Below are positions 33,435 through 35,759 of a stretch of 35,759 bases of DNA, piece after piece (the stretch's first letter is position 1; each line of letters opens with the position of its first letter). The DNA is taken from the NCBI GenBank assembly GCA_035764725.1, contig DASTYT010000137.1, positions 1 to 35,759 on the forward strand. Direction: 5' to 3'. The notes under the pieces are model-generated. The model was not told where the DNA came from. It made no database searches and saw only the letters and a list, made by a program, of their open reading frames with translations. A program made the position numbers and the translations under genes. The DNA is from Candidatus Methylomirabilota bacterium (GTDB taxonomy: Bacteria; Methylomirabilota; Methylomirabilia; Rokubacteriales; CSP1-6).

Positions 33435-34745
33435 CTAGGCGGGGACGACCGGCTTCCGGCCGATCGAGTAGTACTCGAAGCCCAGACGCCGCATGCGCTC
33501 CGGCTCCCAGATGTTCCGGCCGTCGAAGACGATCCGCCGCCGGAGGACGCCGCGCAGCCGCTCGAGGTTGAGGTACTTGAACTCGTTCCACTCGGTGATG
33601 ATCACGACGGCGTCGGCGTCCTGGGCCGCCTCGTAGGGTGACGCCGCGTAGACCACCGACTCCGGGAGCAGGGGACGGGCGTTTTCCCCCGCCACCGGGT
33701 CGTAGGCGCGCACGATGGCGCCGGCGGCGATGAGGTGATGCACCACGTCAATGCTCTTGGCCTCGCGCATATCGTCGGTGTTGGGCTTGAAGGCCAGACC
33801 GAGCACCGCCACCGTGATGTCGTCGAGCGGACCCAGCACCTTGCGAATCATCTCCACGAGCCGTCCCGAGCGCTCGCGATTGATGTCCACCACCGCCTTG
33901 AGCATCTTGAAGTCGTAGCCGAGCCGCCCCGCGGTGTGGATCAGGGAGTCCACGTCCTTGGGGAAGCAGGAGCCCCCGTAACCCAGTCCGGCCTGGAGAA
34001 ACGCGCCGCCGATGCGGCCGTCCATGCCCATGCCCTTCATCACCTGGGTGACATCGGCGCCCGCCGACTCGCACACGTTGGCGATCGCGTTGATGAAGGA
34101 GATCTTCGCAGCGAGGAAGGCGTTGGACGCGTACTTGATGACCTCGGCGGAGGGCAGGTCGGTGATGATCATGGGCCGCTCGAGGGGGGCGTAGAGCTCC
34201 ACCAGCTTCATGGCCGCGCCCTGGTTGGCGGCGCCGATCACGATGCGATCGGGCCGGAGGGTGTCCTCGATGGCCGAGCCCTCACGAAGGAACTCCGGGT
34301 TGGACACCACGTCGTACTCGATGGGCCGGACCTGATGCCGCGCGATGACCTCGCGAACCAGCTCGCCGGTGCCGACGGGAACGGTGGACTTGTTCACGAT
34401 GACCTTGTAGCGGTCCATCGTCTTGCCGATCTCGGCCGCAACCGCTTCCACGTGAGATAGGTCGGTTTCACCCGATTCGCGGGGGGGCGTGCCGACGGCG
34501 ATGAAGATGACATCGGACTGGCGGACGGCGGCCGGGAGGTCGGTCGTGAAGGTCAGGCGGCCATCCTCGATGTTGCGGACGACCATTTCCTCGAGTCCGG
34601 GCTCGTAGATCGGCATCTTCCCGGCCTTGAGTGAGTCGATTTTACCTCGTACCTTATCGACGCACACGACGTCGTTGCCGAGGTCCGCAAAGACTGCGCC
34701 TGTCACCAAACCGACGTACCCGGTTCCGACCACGCAGATGTTCAT
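33435..34745 (-). CDS. ugd: UDP-glucose 6-dehydrogenase
   Basis: The ATG at 34745 gives 436 residues; AGGAGG lies five bases upstream (34751-34756), which fixes the start over a long open extension into the cyoE-like gene. NAD-binding MNICVVGTGYVGLVTGAVFADLG, substrate segments KSTVPVGTGE and NPEFLREGSAIED, the active-site Cys in GYGGSCFPKDVDSL, and the C-terminal VAVLGLAFKPNTDDMREA are all present. It oxidises UDP-glucose to UDP-glucuronate and feeds the decarboxylase downstream. It leads the sugar-nucleotide unit. Confidence 0.96.
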   Translation of the reverse strand: MNICVVGTGYVGLVTGAVFADLGNDVVCVDKVRGKIDSLKAGKMPIYEPGLEEMVVRNIEDGRLTFTTDLPAAVRQSDVIFIAVGTPPRESGETDLSHVEAVAAEIGKTMDRYKVIVNKSTVPVGTGELVREVIARHQVRPIEYDVVSNPEFLREGSAIEDTLRPDRIVIGAANQGAAMKLVELYAPLERPMIITDLPSAEVIKYASNAFLAAKISFINAIANVCESAGADVTQVMKGMGMDGRIGGAFLQAGLGYGGSCFPKDVDSLIHTAGRLGYDFKMLKAVVDINRERSGRLVEMIRKVLGPLDDITVAVLGLAFKPNTDDMREAKSIDVVHHLIAAGAIVRAYDPVAGENARPLLPESVVYAASPYEAAQDADAVVIITEWNEFKYLNLERLRGVLRRRIVFDGRNIWEPERMRRLGFEYYSIGRKPVVPA

Positions 34746-34767
34746 TCGGTCCTCCTGACCGGGCTTC

Positions 34768-34776
34768 AGGATAGCA
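34768..34776 (-). promoter_or_regulatory. Extended -10 promoter TGCTATCCT of the ugd unit
   Basis: TGCTATCCT on the minus strand lies 22 bp before the ugd ATG and upstream of AGGAGG. Unlike the leaderless candidates it leaves room for a short leader of about 15 bases with a ribosome site. Confidence 0.5.
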
Positions 34777-34789
34777 GACAACCTCGAGC

Positions 34790-35728
34790 TCAGGCGAGGA
34801 CGTGGCGGACGAGGCGCTCCCCGACCTGCACGACGAACAGGAGCAGGAGGTAGAGGTTCGAGAACAGAAACAACGAGAGCCAGCCGCGCTGGTCCTCCGG
34901 CCGGCGCGCAAACTTGGTGGCGAGCCAGACCAGGCGCCAGCCCAGCACCGCCGCGGCCACGAACGACACGATGCCGCCGACGCCGAACGTCGGCGCGGCG
35001 AGCGAGAGCGCGGTGAGGCCGAACGCGTAGACGAGGATGAGTCGCGCGGTGCCTTCGACGCCGACCGCCTCGGCGACCATCGGGAAGCCGCCCGCCGCGT
35101 AGTCGGCCCGGTAGCGGAGCGCGAGCGCCCAGAAATGCGGCATCTGCCAGAGGAAGAGAATGCCGAAGAGGATGAGCGCGCCCGCGTCCCACGGCGCGCC
35201 CCCGCCCGCGACCCAGCCGATCACCGGCGGCAGCGCGCCCGGTAGCGCGCCCGGCACCGCGGCGAACGGCGAGGTCGGCTTGAGCCAGGGCGTATAGAGC
35301 CCGTTGTAGAAAGCGGCGGCGACGATGCCGAGGATGCCGGCGGTGCGGCCGATGCCGAGCCACAGCACCACCGCGCCCGCGAGCAGTGCCAGGATCGAGA
35401 AGGCGGTGCCCTGGAGGAGCGAGAGACGGCCCGACGGGAGCGGGCGGCCGGCGGTGCGGGCCATCAGGGCGTCTCGCCGCCGCTCCTGCACCTGGTTGAG
35501 CGCGGAGGCCCCGCACGAGAGCAGCATCACGCCCAGCAGCACCGAGAGCCCGGCGCGCCAGGGAAAATGGGCCCCGAGGGGCGCCACCAGCATGAAGCCC
35601 GCGCCCGCCGACACCAGCACCAGCAGCACGATGCCGAACTTCGAGAGCTCCAGGTAGGCGCCCACGCGCGCGGCCACCCCGAGAGCGGGCAGCCCGCGCG
35701 AGGACGCGGCGGCGGCCCTAGGCGGCAT
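34790..35728 (-). CDS. ctaB: Protoheme IX farnesyltransferase (haem O synthase)
   Basis: This 312-residue UbiA-family membrane protein has about eight or nine membrane segments. The first prenyl-diphosphate/Mg motif reads NQVQERRRDALMARTAGRPLPSG, where the usual NxxxDxxxD has Glu in place of the first Asp; the RT-x-x-RPLPSG tail is typical of CyoE/CtaB. Further blocks are FYNGLYTPWLKPTSPFAAVPGALPGALPPVIGW and the haem-O-synthase-type LFLWQMPHFWALALRYRADYAAGGFPM. It adds a farnesyl group to haem B for terminal oxidases. The start is ATG at 35728; the other oxidase genes would lie beyond the right edge. Confidence 0.93.
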   Translation of the reverse strand: MPPRAAAASSRGLPALGVAARVGAYLELSKFGIVLLVLVSAGAGFMLVAPLGAHFPWRAGLSVLLGVMLLSCGASALNQVQERRRDALMARTAGRPLPSGRLSLLQGTAFSILALLAGAVVLWLGIGRTAGILGIVAAAFYNGLYTPWLKPTSPFAAVPGALPGALPPVIGWVAGGGAPWDAGALILFGILFLWQMPHFWALALRYRADYAAGGFPMVAEAVGVEGTARLILVYAFGLTALSLAAPTFGVGGIVSFVAAAVLGWRLVWLATKFARRPEDQRGWLSLFLFSNLYLLLLFVVQVGERLVRHVLA

Positions 35729-35759
35729 GGACCGCCCGTCGTCCCGCGCCGGGGCGCGG

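Overview
The window is very GC-rich (roughly 70 % by eye) and gene-dense. It carries 30 protein genes that I can support; 29 lie on the minus strand and one on the plus strand. LpxC, SPP-type signal peptides, a lipoprotein, NtrYX with a DUF4390 protein, and a HemW-HrcA-GrpE-DnaJ-PrmA-RsmE string point to a diderm, GC-rich bacterium. Gene content and order would fit Rokubacteria/Methylomirabilota (NC10-like) or a deltaproteobacterial-type lineage, but this is inference only. I see no rRNA, tRNA, CRISPR array, transposase or phage gene. No stretch longer than 300 bases lacks a gene.

Layout, left to right (transcription is leftward unless stated). 1-2908: two tandem secreted DUF1254/DUF1214 proteins; the left one runs off the window and is broken by a 7-bp tandem duplication. 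2982-3113: a 43-residue lipoprotein. 3253-8300: a tightly overlapping operon allH - fdrA(allF) - small ORF - allG - amidohydrolase, related to the E. coli FdrA/YlbE/YlbF (AllFGH) carbamoyltransferase system. Here the C-terminal module of FdrA is a separate 64-residue gene, and AllG appears to start at CTG. 8432-10261 (plus strand): a KimA-like potassium transporter divergent from allH. 10243-14880: a branched-chain amino acid type ABC transporter (livK, livH, a livM-livG fusion, livF). 14926-21512: lpxC, a DUF4390 protein, the NtrY/NtrX two-component pair and an Eis-like acetyltransferase. 21684-30266: lepA, lepB, hemW, hrcA, then grpE, dnaJ, prmA, rsmE and an archease; dnaK is not present. 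30320-34745: nucleotide-sugar genes (UDP-glucose dehydrogenase, UDP-xylose synthase, a GalE-like epimerase, a Trm112-like zinc protein, a sugar nucleotidyltransferase). 34790-35728: a protoheme IX farnesyltransferase.

Genes inside units are joined by ATGA, GTGA, CTGA or TGATG overlaps, or by 1-2 nt gaps. Five unit-leading genes (allH, kimA-like, DUF4390, grpE, lepA) lack a Shine-Dalgarno sequence. Each instead has a -10-like hexamer that ends 8-9 nt before the start codon, which suggests leaderless mRNAs. The most unusual region is the AllFGH-like operon with its split FdrA and a cytosine-deaminase-fold hydrolase whose active-site residues depart from CodA.
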